Of a stretch of DNA of 64,000 nt, positions 11,241-19,887 are shown in pieces (positions within the stretch are counted from its first letter, which is position 1; each line of letters starts with the position of its first letter). Location of the stretch: NCBI GenBank assembly GCA_036804505.1, contig DAIRSI010000014.1, positions 35,395 to 99,394 of the forward strand, in the 5' to 3' direction. The position numbers were made by a program, and so were the translations under genes. Origin of the DNA: Phocaeicola_A sp036804505 (GTDB taxonomy: Bacteria > Bacteroidota > Bacteroidia > Bacteroidales > Bacteroidaceae). The notes beneath the pieces are model-generated. The model was given only the letters and a program-made list of their open reading frames with translations, was not told the DNA's origin and made no database searches.

Positions 11241-11613
11241 GTATTTTATGCTTCCATGCTTCCACTAACCTATAGCCTGTTGTAAATGAATGTTTTATAT
11301 GTGGAAGCATGTGTGGAAGTATAAATTTTTTACTTCCACACATTTTTATCCTACAAAGAAACAAGGAAAGAGCAATCATTCGGTATAAGCCAAAAACAAA
11401 TACGACTTAACCCGAATTCTTTTTCGCGTATAGTCGAAAGGATTTTCGGGTTATATCAAAACATTGATGGATGCCAATAAACCGGAAAAATTACGTTTAG
11501 GCGATGTAACCATACTTCCATGGTTACATCATACTTACACCGATGCCTACACACTTAATAAACTAATTTACAGTGATATACATGCTTAGTGGAAGCATGG
11601 AAGCATAAAATAC
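11241..11613. repeat. 373-bp segment bounded by perfect 26-bp inverted repeats
   Basis: The arm at 11241-11266 is the exact reverse complement of 11588-11613. The arms contain the units GGAAGCAT and TATGCTTCC. Inside are more palindromes: a 13-bp stem at 11309-11321/11331-11343 (ATGTGTGGAAGTA and its complement, 9-nt loop), an 11-bp stem at 11503-11513/11520-11530 (GATGTAACCAT, 6-nt loop), and an imperfect stem near 11409-11453 around AACCCGAA/TTCGGGTT. The unit TGGAAG(C/T)A occurs repeatedly on both strands. A 40-codon ORF (11467-11589, MDANKPEKLRLGDVT...) ends in the right arm and may be a gene remnant. No transposase is present. It could be a MITE-like element, an invertible segment, or a control region of a lost mobile gene. 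Confidence 0.7.
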
Positions 11614-11664
11614 ATTTTTTTCTGCCGTTTCAGAGGCTTCGGCTGATTAGGATAAAGCCGTTCA

Positions 11665-11781
11665 TCAATCCGGCTGCATTTCCACACCTTGTACTTGGCA
11701 GGCATCCATGATACGCTTTGCACTGCTACCCCAGTTTTCCAGATAAGTCATACTTTGATGAAAGCATATTGGAAGAGCTTT
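11665..11781 (-). pseudogene. Remnant of an AlbA/RecG-like ATP-binding regulator C-terminus
   Basis: The minus strand reads a tail of about 38 residues ending at 11665, including MTYLENWGSSAKRIMDACQ. This resembles the motif E-x-WG-x-G-x2-I-x3-C found in the ATPase-like C-terminal part of putative transcriptional regulators with an AlbA_2 (formerly AAA_4) domain. Upstream the frame degenerates and no other domain is visible. The call is from motif memory only. Confidence 0.4.
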
Positions 11782-11833
11782 GGTAAATAATCTATGTGAG
11801 TATTCAAGAGAATAAAATAAAGAAGAGGAAAAT

Positions 11834-11863
11834 TGTCCTGATAGAAAATAATGCCTACTTTTG
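11834..11863 (+). promoter_or_regulatory. Promoter of the acetyltransferase-amidohydrolase operon
   Basis: TTG at 11834-11836, a 19-bp spacer, then TACTTTTG at 11856-11863 form a full Bacteroides promoter. The ATGs at 11867 and 11870 follow directly, so the mRNA should be leaderless or nearly so. The same 38 bp are duplicated exactly at 11034-11071. Confidence 0.65.
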
Positions 11864-11866
11864 CGA

Positions 11867-12322
11867 ATGATGGAAATTATAAGAATAACCGAAATATCGC
11901 AATGTACATCCGAAAATGTGCAAAGGATCAAGGAACTGCTTCAACAGCTTTCCGAACAAACATCTTTTGATGAGGATGATCTCGAAGCCATCTTGGTATC
12001 TGAAGGCAGTCATTTGTTTTTTGTTTATGTGGACGAAGTTGTTGCAGGAATGCTCACTTTGGGTTCCTATCGCACCCCTACAGGGCCGAAGTATTGGATT
12101 GAGGATGTCGTGGTGGACACTTGTTACCGAGGGCGCAGTTTGGGACGGATGCTTGTGGAGCATGCCATCGGTTTCGTGAAAGAAAAAAATGATGGTGGCA
12201 TACTGATGCTCACCTCCCGCCCCTCTCGTGTAGCGGCGAATGCACTTTATCAGTCAGTGGGCTTCGAAACCAAACAGACAAATGTCTATAAGATGCTATT
12301 TCCTAAAAAATCAAACGAATGA
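11867..12322 (+). CDS. GNAT-family N-acetyltransferase
   Basis: Acetyl-CoA-dependent acyltransferase of the GNAT fold, about 151 residues, substrate unknown. The acetyl-CoA-binding motif follows strand beta4 (WIEDVVVDTCYRGRSLG, with RGRSLGRML as the Q/R-x2-G-x-G/A loop). The C-terminal part has the typical ALYQSVGFE element. Two ATGs stand in tandem at 11867 and 11870; the promoter position favours 11870, giving a leaderless message. The stop overlaps the start of the amidohydrolase gene (ATGA at 12319-12322), so the two are coupled. A fragment of this gene and its promoter are duplicated at 11034-11104. Confidence 0.85.
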   Translation: MMEIIRITEISQCTSENVQRIKELLQQLSEQTSFDEDDLEAILVSEGSHLFFVYVDEVVAGMLTLGSYRTPTGPKYWIEDVVVDTCYRGRSLGRMLVEHAIGFVKEKNDGGILMLTSRPSRVAANALYQSVGFETKQTNVYKMLFPKKSNE

Positions 12323-13299
12323 AGGATCTGGAACATTTCCCTAAAACGGATGCGCATTTCCATTCAACATTTAAGGAGGCAGTGTATGCCGATGTGGCAC
12401 GCAAATATAACGTTGATTACATTAATATCAACACGGATGTGCATGATGTGTTTCCTCCCGTTGATGAACAGGAACGTGTGGCTTTGGAATATATGCGCGA
12501 ATATCCGGGGATGTTCCGCTACATCTGTACCTTCCCTATGGCCGGTTGGCATGAATACGGATGGATGGAGCGGGTGAAGGCACGCATTTTACACTCCATG
12601 GAACAAGGTGCCTTGGGCGTGAAGCTGTGGAAGAATATCGGCATGGAGGTGCGCAAGCCCGACGGCACTTTTCTAATGGTAGATGATAAATGCTTTGATC
12701 CTCTGTTTAGCTTCTTGGTCGATGAGGGTATTCCAGTGCTGGCCCATTTGGGAGAACCTCGTAATTGCTGGCTTCCGCTGGATAAGATGACTTCGGAAAG
12801 GAATCGTCGTTATTTTGAACAACATCCTGAATTTCATGCTTTCATGCATCCTGAGATTCCTTCTTACGAGAAACAGATAGAAGCGCGTGACAAAGTTTTG
12901 CAGCGGTATCCCAATCTCACTTTTGTTGGTGCGCATCTGGGAAGTCTGGAATGGAATTACAAGGAACTTGCAAAGCGTTTTGACCTTTACCCTAATTTCT
13001 TTGCCGATACATCATCCCGTCTGGGACATTTGGAATTGCAGAGCTCTGATGACTATGAGGGCGTGAGAAATTTCTTCCTGAATTATGCCGATCGTCTCAT
13101 TTATGGTACGGATGCTTATAATAATCTTGAAAAGCTGGAAACTTCTCTAGTGAACGACTGGACTTTTCTTGCCACAGCGGATTCTTTTTCCTGTGAGGAG
13201 ATGAATTGCCGATGCCGGGGCTTGAATCTTCCGGAAGACGTGCTTCATGAGCTTTATTCGGCAAATGCACGGAGGGTATATCACAATATCAATTCATAA
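12319..13299 (+). CDS. Amidohydrolase-family metal-dependent hydrolase
   Basis: TIM-barrel hydrolase of the amidohydrolase-2 type (326 residues), cytosolic; substrate unknown. Metal-ligand motifs are in the expected order: HxH near the start (TDAHFHS, His13 and His15), a conserved Lys region (GVKLWKNIG), VLAHLGEP, FVGAHLGSLEW and the late Asp in YGTDAYNN. Members hydrolyse or decarboxylate small cyclic or amide substrates. It is coupled to the preceding acetyltransferase by an ATGA overlap, so the two probably work on the same compound. The 3' end overlaps the convergent acetyltransferase gene by 19 bp. Confidence 0.85.
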   Translation: MKDLEHFPKTDAHFHSTFKEAVYADVARKYNVDYININTDVHDVFPPVDEQERVALEYMREYPGMFRYICTFPMAGWHEYGWMERVKARILHSMEQGALGVKLWKNIGMEVRKPDGTFLMVDDKCFDPLFSFLVDEGIPVLAHLGEPRNCWLPLDKMTSERNRRYFEQHPEFHAFMHPEIPSYEKQIEARDKVLQRYPNLTFVGAHLGSLEWNYKELAKRFDLYPNFFADTSSRLGHLELQSSDDYEGVRNFFLNYADRLIYGTDAYNNLEKLETSLVNDWTFLATADSFSCEEMNCRCRGLNLPEDVLHELYSANARRVYHNINS

Positions 13300-13766
13300 T
13301 CCGAAACTCCTAGCCTACGGCCGAATTTCATGCCAACTTCCTGAAAATCCGAAACACGGTGGAAACCGAGTCTTTCGTGAAGAATGTAGCTTGCTTCGTT
13401 GCCGGCTGTGATACAGGCTATCAGTGCATGGTAACCTCTTTCACGGCATTCGCTGATGAGCTTTTCCATGAGGAGACGTCCGATTCCCCTGCGGAAATAT
13501 TTCGGTGAGAGATATACCGTGGTTTCCAATGTAAAGCGATAGGCTGAACGCACCTTCCACAGGTGGGCATAGCAATAGCCGGCAATCTCGCCGTTATTTT
13601 CTACATCTACGTAATATGGAAAATCAAGAGAGATATCTTCTACCCTTTTCTTCATTTCATCTTCCGTGAGGATTTCCGTTTCGAACGTAGCGGTACTGTC
13701 CAGAATATATCCGTTGTATATTTCGGTAATGGCTTTGATGTCATCAGGTGTAACTTTTCGAATCAT
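13281..13766 (-). CDS. GNAT acetyltransferase, phosphinothricin-acetyltransferase-like
   Basis: 161 residues, similar to the PAT/YncA group that acetylates amino-acid-like substrates (phosphinothricin, methionine sulfoximine). Family features: MIRKVTPDDIKAITEIYNGY at the start, STATFET, GYCYAHLWKVRSAYRFT, the acetyl-CoA loop YFRRGIGRLL, and ERLGFHRVSDF near the end. The true substrate cannot be told from sequence. It converges with the amidohydrolase (19-bp overlap). A -7 element (TACTTTTG on the minus strand, 13783-13790) stands 17 bp upstream of the ATG at 13766. Confidence 0.88.
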   Translation of the reverse strand: MIRKVTPDDIKAITEIYNGYILDSTATFETEILTEDEMKKRVEDISLDFPYYVDVENNGEIAGYCYAHLWKVRSAYRFTLETTVYLSPKYFRRGIGRLLMEKLISECRERGYHALIACITAGNEASYILHERLGFHRVSDFQEVGMKFGRRLGVSDYELIL

Positions 13767-13782
13767 AATGCTTTCTTTTTAG

Positions 13783-13790
13783 CAAAAGTA
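13783..13790 (-). promoter_or_regulatory. -7 element of the PAT-like acetyltransferase
   Basis: TACTTTTG on the minus strand, matching TAnnTTTG, 17 bp from the start codon at 13766. No obvious -33 box was found. Confidence 0.45.
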
Positions 13791-13918
13791 GGAATTAAAT
13801 TTTAATAGTGTGCATAAAAAACATACTTATGTATGCCATACTTAAAAAATGTTATTAAAATGAGCAAGTAAAGTGAAAAATACTTATTTTCGAAATCTAA
13901 TACATTGAATTTAGTGGT

Positions 13919-16630
13919 ATGAGAAAACGGGCTAGAGTTCTGGGAGTACTTATCTTTTTTCTTTTCTTTTGCTTTCATCTATGTGCGAGTGGTGGGAAAC
14001 AACTCGCAATTCCTGAGACTATACGTATTGTGGGGGATTTATATTATCCACCCTATGAAATGCTTGGCGAAAATGGTGAGCCGCAAGGGTTTTGCATTGA
14101 TCTTGTCAAAGAAATCATGAAACGAATGAATAAGGATTATACCATTCAACTCATGACTCGCCAGGAGTTTCTACAAAAACTGAAAAGTGGAAAGGCAGAT
14201 CTGGGACTGGAAATGACTTATACTGATGATAGGGCTAAATTTTTGCATTTTGGAACTATTTATAATTATGCTTTCAAAGGTGTGCTGTATCGGGATGGGG
14301 ATACTCCTATCACAAGCTTCGAGCAGATTGAAGGAAAAACGGTAGGTGTTGAAGCAAATTCTTTCTCTGAAACTTTATTGCGTAATTCCCGGCATAATTT
14401 GAAAATCTATCCTATCGGCAAGTTAGCGCAAAGTTCGGAACTTTTGAAACAACATAAATGTGATTTGGTATTTTGTAATCTTGATATTGCGAACTACATT
14501 GTTCAACATACCGACGGACTTAAAAGTTCGGATGTGGGCCTTCCTCCGGAAAAATTCTGTATGGCAAGTCCGATTGAGAAATTGCAGACAAAGATTGATT
14601 TCATTGTATATGACTTAAAGAAAGACGGAACCTATGACAAACTTGCGAAAAAATGGTTGAAGCCTGACCGAGCTGAATATTATCTACATATTTTCTATGT
14701 GAGCCTGGGTGTGTTCGTGTGTTTGATTTTAGGATTTTCCATGTTCTCTCTCTTGTTGCATTTGCGTGTAAAGAAGGCTAAGGAAGAACTGGAACATGAT
14801 AGAAGGAGTTTGTCCTTGTCACTTCATGCGGGTGATATCGGCATTTGGGGATATGATGTGGAGAAAAAAAAGTTCTATAATGTATTCTGTAATTATTTTC
14901 CGCCGGAAGGGCGCTCTTATCGTGATGAAATCAAACTGTTTCATCCGGATGATTTGAATGTGTTCACGAACGCCATTCGGATGGCATCGACCGGAAATCC
15001 GCCTCAGAGTCCTATTGTTGTGAGGATGGATCATTCAGGAAAGAAAAACTGGCGCTATATTGAAAAGGAAATCCATTGTGTGTACGATAACGATGGAAAA
15101 GCAAGGGTGATTGGTACCCACAAGGATGTAAGTGCTCGGATTGTTAATGAAAAGAAGATAAAAGAATTGCTGAATGACCATGAAATAATCTTCAATCATA
15201 ATTCGGTAGGTATTCAGTATTTTGATGCGGAGGGTAATCTGGTGAGAATGAATGATGCCGCTTGCAAAATATTTGGAATTAAAGACAAAATGGCTTTTTT
15301 GGCTGTAAAACCTAATCTTTTCAAATACAGTGAATTTAAGCATTATATAGATAAAGATAATTTGCACAATGATCATTTTATCATGAATTGCAAACTTGGA
15401 TCGGATGATGAATATAAGCAGTACATAAGTATATCGGGCAACCGATATATTGAAACTTATATATCACCTGTATATGATTCGGAGAATAATCTTATAAGCA
15501 TTATCATGAACAATTCCGATCTTACCGAGCAGGAAATGCTACGCAAAAAGGTTGATGATTATGCAGAACGCATGAAATATATTTTGAAAGCAAGCGGAGT
15601 AATTACCTGGACATATAATCCCAATGATCATTTGATTAAATCTTTCTACGAAAAGGAAAACAAGTCAAGTTCGTTGACTATGGAAAAATATCTGGAATTT
15701 GTTGATGAAGAAGACAAGGATGCTGTGAAGGAACTTATTATGCGGATGGATAAACGTAGCATTGATTCTTTCAATATAAGGGCAAGGTATTTCAAAGCTT
15801 TTGGAAAAGACTCATCAGCTTACTATAGCATTGACGGAAAAGCCGTTAAGGATAAGGATGGGAAAATCATCAATTATCTGGGATTGGGAATGGATATTTC
15901 AGAACTTATGGAAATACAGCATAATCTTCAGCATGAAAAAATGGAAGCGCAAAAAGCTGACAGACTGAAATCTGCTTTTCTCGCTAACATGAGTCACGAG
16001 ATTCGTACTCCTCTGAATGCTATCGTAGGTTTCTCGAATTTGCTGCTGGATTCTTACAGTGAGGAAGAAAAAAAACAGTTCGTGGAGATTATCAAGACTA
16101 GTAATAATCAACTTTTGAAGATTATCGGAGATGTTCTGGACTTGTCAAAGATTGAGTCGGGTACAATGAAATATAAGATCGAACAGGTGGATTTGGAACA
16201 ACTATTTTGTGATTTTGCACGTATCTTTTCAAAACAACTTGAAGATTCTCCCGTGAAAATAATTTACGAGAAATCACATGAAGAATACTTGTTTGCGATG
16301 GATAGACAGAGATTGACACAGGTGTTGACGAATTTCATGACGAATGCAGTGAAATATACTCGCGAAGGCCAAATAAGATTAGGTTATGAATGTATGGATG
16401 GCGGTGTGAAATTTTTTGTTGAAGATACAGGGTTGGGTATTCCCATGGATAAGAAGGAAAGGGTATTTGACCGTTTTGAAAAGTTGGACTCTTTTGTACA
16501 AGGAACAGGACTGGGATTGTCTATCTGTAAGGATATAGCTACCATGTTTCATGGCAAGATCGGTGTGGAATCCGAACTTGGCAGAGGTTCTACCTTCTGG
16601 ATGTGGCTGCCTGGAGAATGTAATTTATAA
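13919..16630 (+). CDS. Membrane sensor histidine kinase with periplasmic solute-binding domain and PAS repeats
   Basis: 903 residues. Order: signal peptide (1-23); a periplasmic family-3 solute-binding domain (about 30-250; IRIVGDLYYPPYEM, FCIDLVKEIMKRM, DLGLEMTYTDDRA); one membrane segment (about 257-282); PAS or PAS-like domains (about 300-400, 425-535 and 560-660); HisKA with phospho-acceptor His693 (MSHEIRTPLNAI); HATPase_c with FMTNAVKYT, DTGLGIPM and GLGLSICKD. No receiver domain follows, so it needs a separate partner. The binding domain suggests direct sensing of an amino-acid-like or small polar solute. The next gene, an ECF sigma factor, starts 10 bp after the stop at 16630, so kinase, sigma and anti-sigma probably share a transcript. 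Its kinase core is paralogous to the broken kinase at 874. Confidence 0.92.
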   Translation: MRKRARVLGVLIFFLFFCFHLCASGGKQLAIPETIRIVGDLYYPPYEMLGENGEPQGFCIDLVKEIMKRMNKDYTIQLMTRQEFLQKLKSGKADLGLEMTYTDDRAKFLHFGTIYNYAFKGVLYRDGDTPITSFEQIEGKTVGVEANSFSETLLRNSRHNLKIYPIGKLAQSSELLKQHKCDLVFCNLDIANYIVQHTDGLKSSDVGLPPEKFCMASPIEKLQTKIDFIVYDLKKDGTYDKLAKKWLKPDRAEYYLHIFYVSLGVFVCLILGFSMFSLLLHLRVKKAKEELEHDRRSLSLSLHAGDIGIWGYDVEKKKFYNVFCNYFPPEGRSYRDEIKLFHPDDLNVFTNAIRMASTGNPPQSPIVVRMDHSGKKNWRYIEKEIHCVYDNDGKARVIGTHKDVSARIVNEKKIKELLNDHEIIFNHNSVGIQYFDAEGNLVRMNDAACKIFGIKDKMAFLAVKPNLFKYSEFKHYIDKDNLHNDHFIMNCKLGSDDEYKQYISISGNRYIETYISPVYDSENNLISIIMNNSDLTEQEMLRKKVDDYAERMKYILKASGVITWTYNPNDHLIKSFYEKENKSSSLTMEKYLEFVDEEDKDAVKELIMRMDKRSIDSFNIRARYFKAFGKDSSAYYSIDGKAVKDKDGKIINYLGLGMDISELMEIQHNLQHEKMEAQKADRLKSAFLANMSHEIRTPLNAIVGFSNLLLDSYSEEEKKQFVEIIKTSNNQLLKIIGDVLDLSKIESGTMKYKIEQVDLEQLFCDFARIFSKQLEDSPVKIIYEKSHEEYLFAMDRQRLTQVLTNFMTNAVKYTREGQIRLGYECMDGGVKFFVEDTGLGIPMDKKERVFDRFEKLDSFVQGTGLGLSICKDIATMFHGKIGVESELGRGSTFWMWLPGECNL

Positions 16631-16640
16631 ACCGCATGGA

Positions 16641-17210
16641 ATGAGAGTGAATAGCCCTGAAATATTATTTGAACAGTTTGTAAAAGATGGTGATGAAAAG
16701 GCATATAAAGCTCTTTTCTTTGAATTTTTTACGCCCTTGTGTCATTTTGCTTCCCGCTATGTGGATTCGGAGGAAGATTGTGAAGATTTGGTTCAGGATG
16801 TTTTTTTTCATATTTGGGAACAACGTCGAAATTTGTTTATTCGCGTGTCAGTACGAAACTTTCTTATGACTAGTGTAAAAAATGCTTGTATAGACTTCTT
16901 GAGAAGAACCCGCACAATGCAGAATTATGTTGATAATGAAATGATCAAGGAAGAACCGGTGGATATGGACCCACACCTGCTGTTTACCATTTCAGAACTG
17001 GAGAAGAAGATAAATGATACTTTGGCTCTACTTCCCGAAAATGTAAGAAAAACGTTCGAATTGAACCGTTATGAAGGGAAAACTTATCCTGAAATTGCTG
17101 ACGTATGCCAAATATCTGTAAAAACAGTTGAGGCTCATATTTCACGTGCTTTGAAGTTACTGAGGGAGGAATTAAAAGATTACTTGCATTTGTTAGCGTT
17201 ATTTATATAA
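16641..17210 (+). CDS. ECF-type RNA polymerase sigma-70 factor
   Basis: 189 residues. The ATG at 16641 (MRVNSPEIL) is chosen because longer in-frame starts lie inside the kinase gene. Region 2 covers about residues 10-80 (YKALFFEFFTPLCHFASRYV, CEDLVQDVFFHIWEQR) and region 4 about 125-180 (LPENVRKTFELNRYEGKTYPEIA, SVKTVEAHISRALKLLR). This is the Bacteroidota ECF subfamily paired with FecR-type anti-sigma factors and SusC transporters that carry an STN domain. The anti-sigma gene follows 51 bp downstream. The likely target is the convergent sulfatase locus, whose SusC has an STN domain. Confidence 0.92.
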   Translation: MRVNSPEILFEQFVKDGDEKAYKALFFEFFTPLCHFASRYVDSEEDCEDLVQDVFFHIWEQRRNLFIRVSVRNFLMTSVKNACIDFLRRTRTMQNYVDNEMIKEEPVDMDPHLLFTISELEKKINDTLALLPENVRKTFELNRYEGKTYPEIADVCQISVKTVEAHISRALKLLREELKDYLHLLALFI

Positions 17211-17261
17211 TTTCGCGTGGGGGGAAGTCAAGGTATATTCGTCTATAATTAAAAGGGAATT

Positions 17262-18191
17262 ATGAATAATAAATATAAACAAAATACGCCTGAAGATAAT
17301 GAGGTTCTGGAACAGTTGGACTTGTTGAGTGAGGAAAGTCGCAAACGAGCACACGAGAACTGGGGCGAACTACATGGTCGGATCAGGAGACGGATAATAG
17401 TACACCGTATTTGGAAAGTGTGCTATACTTCGGCTGCTGTTTTGGTCCTGCCTTTGCTCCTGTCGCTGATTCTTGTGGAGAGCCAGCTTAATGAGAAACA
17501 AAAAGCAATGGCTGAAGTTGTAGAGACAACTGCTTCTTATGGAGTGAGTTCAAAAATCATACTGCCTGATAGCAGTATAGTATGGCTTAATTCAGGATCT
17601 ACTCTCACCTACCCTCGTCATTTTCTTTCTCAGCACCGCAGGGTTGTTCTTTCGGGAGAAGCTTATTTCAAAGTAAAGTCTGACAGACAGAGGCAATTCA
17701 CAGTTGTGGTTCCGGGACACGCTCGAGTGAATGCTTATGGCACGGAATTCAATGTATCGGCATACAAATCGGATTCCTTCGTAGAAGCTACCCTGAGCAA
17801 AGGCCATGTGGATGTGATAACCAAAGAAGGCCGTTGGGCTAAATTGACACCAGGAGAATCGGCTTTCATTGACAAAGATGGAAATCGGATGTCTGTGAGG
17901 CAAACAGATCTTTGGGAGAAAACAGCTTGGAGAGAAGGGAAAATGGTGTTCCGTAGAGCCAGCATAGAGACGGTAGCTAATTCATTGTCGCGTCACTATA
18001 ATGTTGATTTTGTCTTGAAAGGAAACGGTATTGATAATTATGAATTTTCAGCAACCTTCACGAATGAGAATATTCATGAAGTTCTTGATATACTGAAAAT
18101 GGCTGCACCCTTGAATTATTCTATTCAATCCTTTACGCCTAACAAGGATATGAGTTATCCGAGACAAAAAATTACAGTTGTGCTGAATTGA
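17262..18191 (+). CDS. FecR-family anti-sigma factor
   Basis: 309-residue inner-membrane anti-sigma factor. The cytoplasmic N-terminus (1-50) would bind the sigma factor encoded just upstream. One membrane segment lies at about 53-70 (SAAVLVLPLLLSLILV). The periplasmic FecR domain (about 95-190) has the signatures LPDSSIVWLNSGSTLTYP, VVLSGEAYFKV and VNAYGTEFNVSAY. A C-terminal DUF4974-like domain (about 235-305; ASIETVANSLSRHYNVDF) contacts the STN domain of the transporter in studied systems. A good ribosome site (AAAAGGGAA) precedes the ATG at 17262. Signal flow is inferred as SusC to FecR to sigma to the PUL promoter. Confidence 0.92.
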   Translation: MNNKYKQNTPEDNEVLEQLDLLSEESRKRAHENWGELHGRIRRRIIVHRIWKVCYTSAAVLVLPLLLSLILVESQLNEKQKAMAEVVETTASYGVSSKIILPDSSIVWLNSGSTLTYPRHFLSQHRRVVLSGEAYFKVKSDRQRQFTVVVPGHARVNAYGTEFNVSAYKSDSFVEATLSKGHVDVITKEGRWAKLTPGESAFIDKDGNRMSVRQTDLWEKTAWREGKMVFRRASIETVANSLSRHYNVDFVLKGNGIDNYEFSATFTNENIHEVLDILKMAAPLNYSIQSFTPNKDMSYPRQKITVVLN

Positions 18192-18294
18192 TTTTTTCTT
18201 CTTTTCTGTCGATACTTTGTTTGATATAAGATAAAGGATGATAATTAGAAGGACTTGTCTCCGAAACTTGTCAAGACCCATGTGGTTAGGTTAA

Positions 18295-18327
18295 GAAAAA
18301 AAACATCCGCCTTTGAGAGGGCGGATG
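18295..18327 (-). terminator. Rho-independent terminator of the sulfatase PUL
   Basis: The arms CATCCGCC (18304-18311) and GGCGGATG (18320-18327) form a perfect 8-bp stem with an 8-nt loop. On the minus strand the stem is followed by an uninterrupted T-run. It lies 28 bp beyond the last sulfatase stop at 18355. Confidence 0.85.
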
Positions 18328-18354
18328 CTATTCTTGAATATAACTTGTTTATCT

Positions 18355-19875
18355 TTAGAGTTTGAATTTCTTGTTTTCTGGTTCAACGGATTCTTTCTTC
18401 ATGATAACCTGCATTTTCTTTACAATATCAGGGTGTTCTGCTGCAACATCATGGAGTTCCTTAATGTCCTTGTCCAAATCGAACAGTTGCATGGTGGTGT
18501 TTCCTGCTTTTATATCATCGAGAATACCTTTCCATTTACCCATTCTCACAGCTTTAGCTCCTTTTATTTCATTGAATTCCCAATAAAGATATTCATGTTC
18601 TTTCTGCTTGTTTTTTTGTCCTAACAGTGTTGGCATAAAATTGAGACCGTCTGTTGGCGGACACTTTACCCCTGTTAAAGCGGCAAAAGTAGGCATAAAG
18701 TCCTGAAAACTTCCGATGTGGGAAGATTCGCTGCCCGCTTTGATATGCCCTTTCCAACTCATTATGGTTGGTACTCTGATGCCCCCTTCATGAACAAAAC
18801 ATTTTCCCCATCCATATTCTGACTTGAAGATGCCTCCGCTGTTGAACCATGGGGAGTCCGAACCGCCGTTGAACGTAGGTCCGTTATCGGAGGTGAACAC
18901 AAACAACGTATTATCATATACGCCATCGGCTTTCAGTTTTGCCACGAGTTTCCCGATTTGTTCGTCAAAGTAACTTATCATGGCTGCATAGGTGGCGTGA
19001 GGATAGCGGCATGGAAGATAGCCGTTTTTGATGCTCGGCTTCTCATCCCCGAATTTCTTGACGTAGTATTTCACCCATCGTTCAGGTGCTTGAAGTGATA
19101 CATGAGGCAATGGAGTGGTCCACATTACGAAGAAAGGATTGTGTTCATTCTTATCGACAAACTTCATCAGTGCATCGAATATAAAATCATTGGCATAGTC
19201 TTTTTGTTGGAAACGCGCGTAGTTGGCTTCATCGTTTGGATCTTCATCCTTTCCCAAAACGCCTTTGTGCGGATCCATCACTTTGTTTTGCAGATAGACA
19301 CGTTCGTCATTGTCATAGAGAAATGCCGGATAATAGGTATGTGCCTGTCGTTGGCAATTGTATCCATAAAACTGGTTAAATCCTTGTTTCCCCGGCGTTC
19401 CTTCAGATCCCGGATATCCTAATCCCCACTTACCAAAGCACCCTGTGATATAACCGGCTTTTTGCATGAGTTTGCCAAGAGTGAACGTTCCTGCCTTGAG
19501 AGGATATTGGCCTTCCAGTTCTTTATGGACATACATCGAGTCATAGTCCTGTGTTGCTCCTCTTGACGCTATTTCGTCATTGCCACGAATCTGACTATGT
19601 CCCGTGTGAAGGCCGGTCATGAGCACGCAGCGTGCCGGTGCCGATACAGGTGAGCCTGAGTAGAATTGTGTAAACTTCATTCCTTGTTGCCTAAGGAAGT
19701 CTATGTTTGGAGTTTCAATCTTTTGCTGGCCATAACATTGTACATCGCCGTATCCGAGATCATCCATCAAAATGAAAACCACATTGGGACGCGGTGTTTT
19801 CGGTTGCTGTGCAAACATTGTTCCTACAGGAAGAAGTGAGCAGCCGACCATTAAATCAATTAAATTCCTTTTCAT
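18355..19875 (-). CDS. Serine-type sulfatase (third sulfatase of the PUL)
   Basis: 506-residue secreted formylglycine-dependent sulfatase removing sulfate esters from host or algal glycans. Signal peptide about 1-22 (GTMFAQ). Metal site DD at 38-39 (LMDDLGYGD). The active-site motif is S-A-P-A-R, residues 78-82, so Ser78 would be converted to formylglycine; this needs an anaerobic maturase (anSME), which is not in the window. Other marks: YVTSDNGP-like FTSDNGP, GGIRVPTI, GKWGLGYPG. It ends the operon SusC-SusD-sulfatases, 28 bp before the terminator. It is similar along its length to the sulfatase at 19888, so the two are paralogues (S1 family; subfamily and linkage not decided). Confidence 0.92.
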   Translation of the reverse strand: MKRNLIDLMVGCSLLPVGTMFAQQPKTPRPNVVFILMDDLGYGDVQCYGQQKIETPNIDFLRQQGMKFTQFYSGSPVSAPARCVLMTGLHTGHSQIRGNDEIASRGATQDYDSMYVHKELEGQYPLKAGTFTLGKLMQKAGYITGCFGKWGLGYPGSEGTPGKQGFNQFYGYNCQRQAHTYYPAFLYDNDERVYLQNKVMDPHKGVLGKDEDPNDEANYARFQQKDYANDFIFDALMKFVDKNEHNPFFVMWTTPLPHVSLQAPERWVKYYVKKFGDEKPSIKNGYLPCRYPHATYAAMISYFDEQIGKLVAKLKADGVYDNTLFVFTSDNGPTFNGGSDSPWFNSGGIFKSEYGWGKCFVHEGGIRVPTIMSWKGHIKAGSESSHIGSFQDFMPTFAALTGVKCPPTDGLNFMPTLLGQKNKQKEHEYLYWEFNEIKGAKAVRMGKWKGILDDIKAGNTTMQLFDLDKDIKELHDVAAEHPDIVKKMQVIMKKESVEPENKKFKL

Positions 19876-19887
19876 AATATTTTCTTT

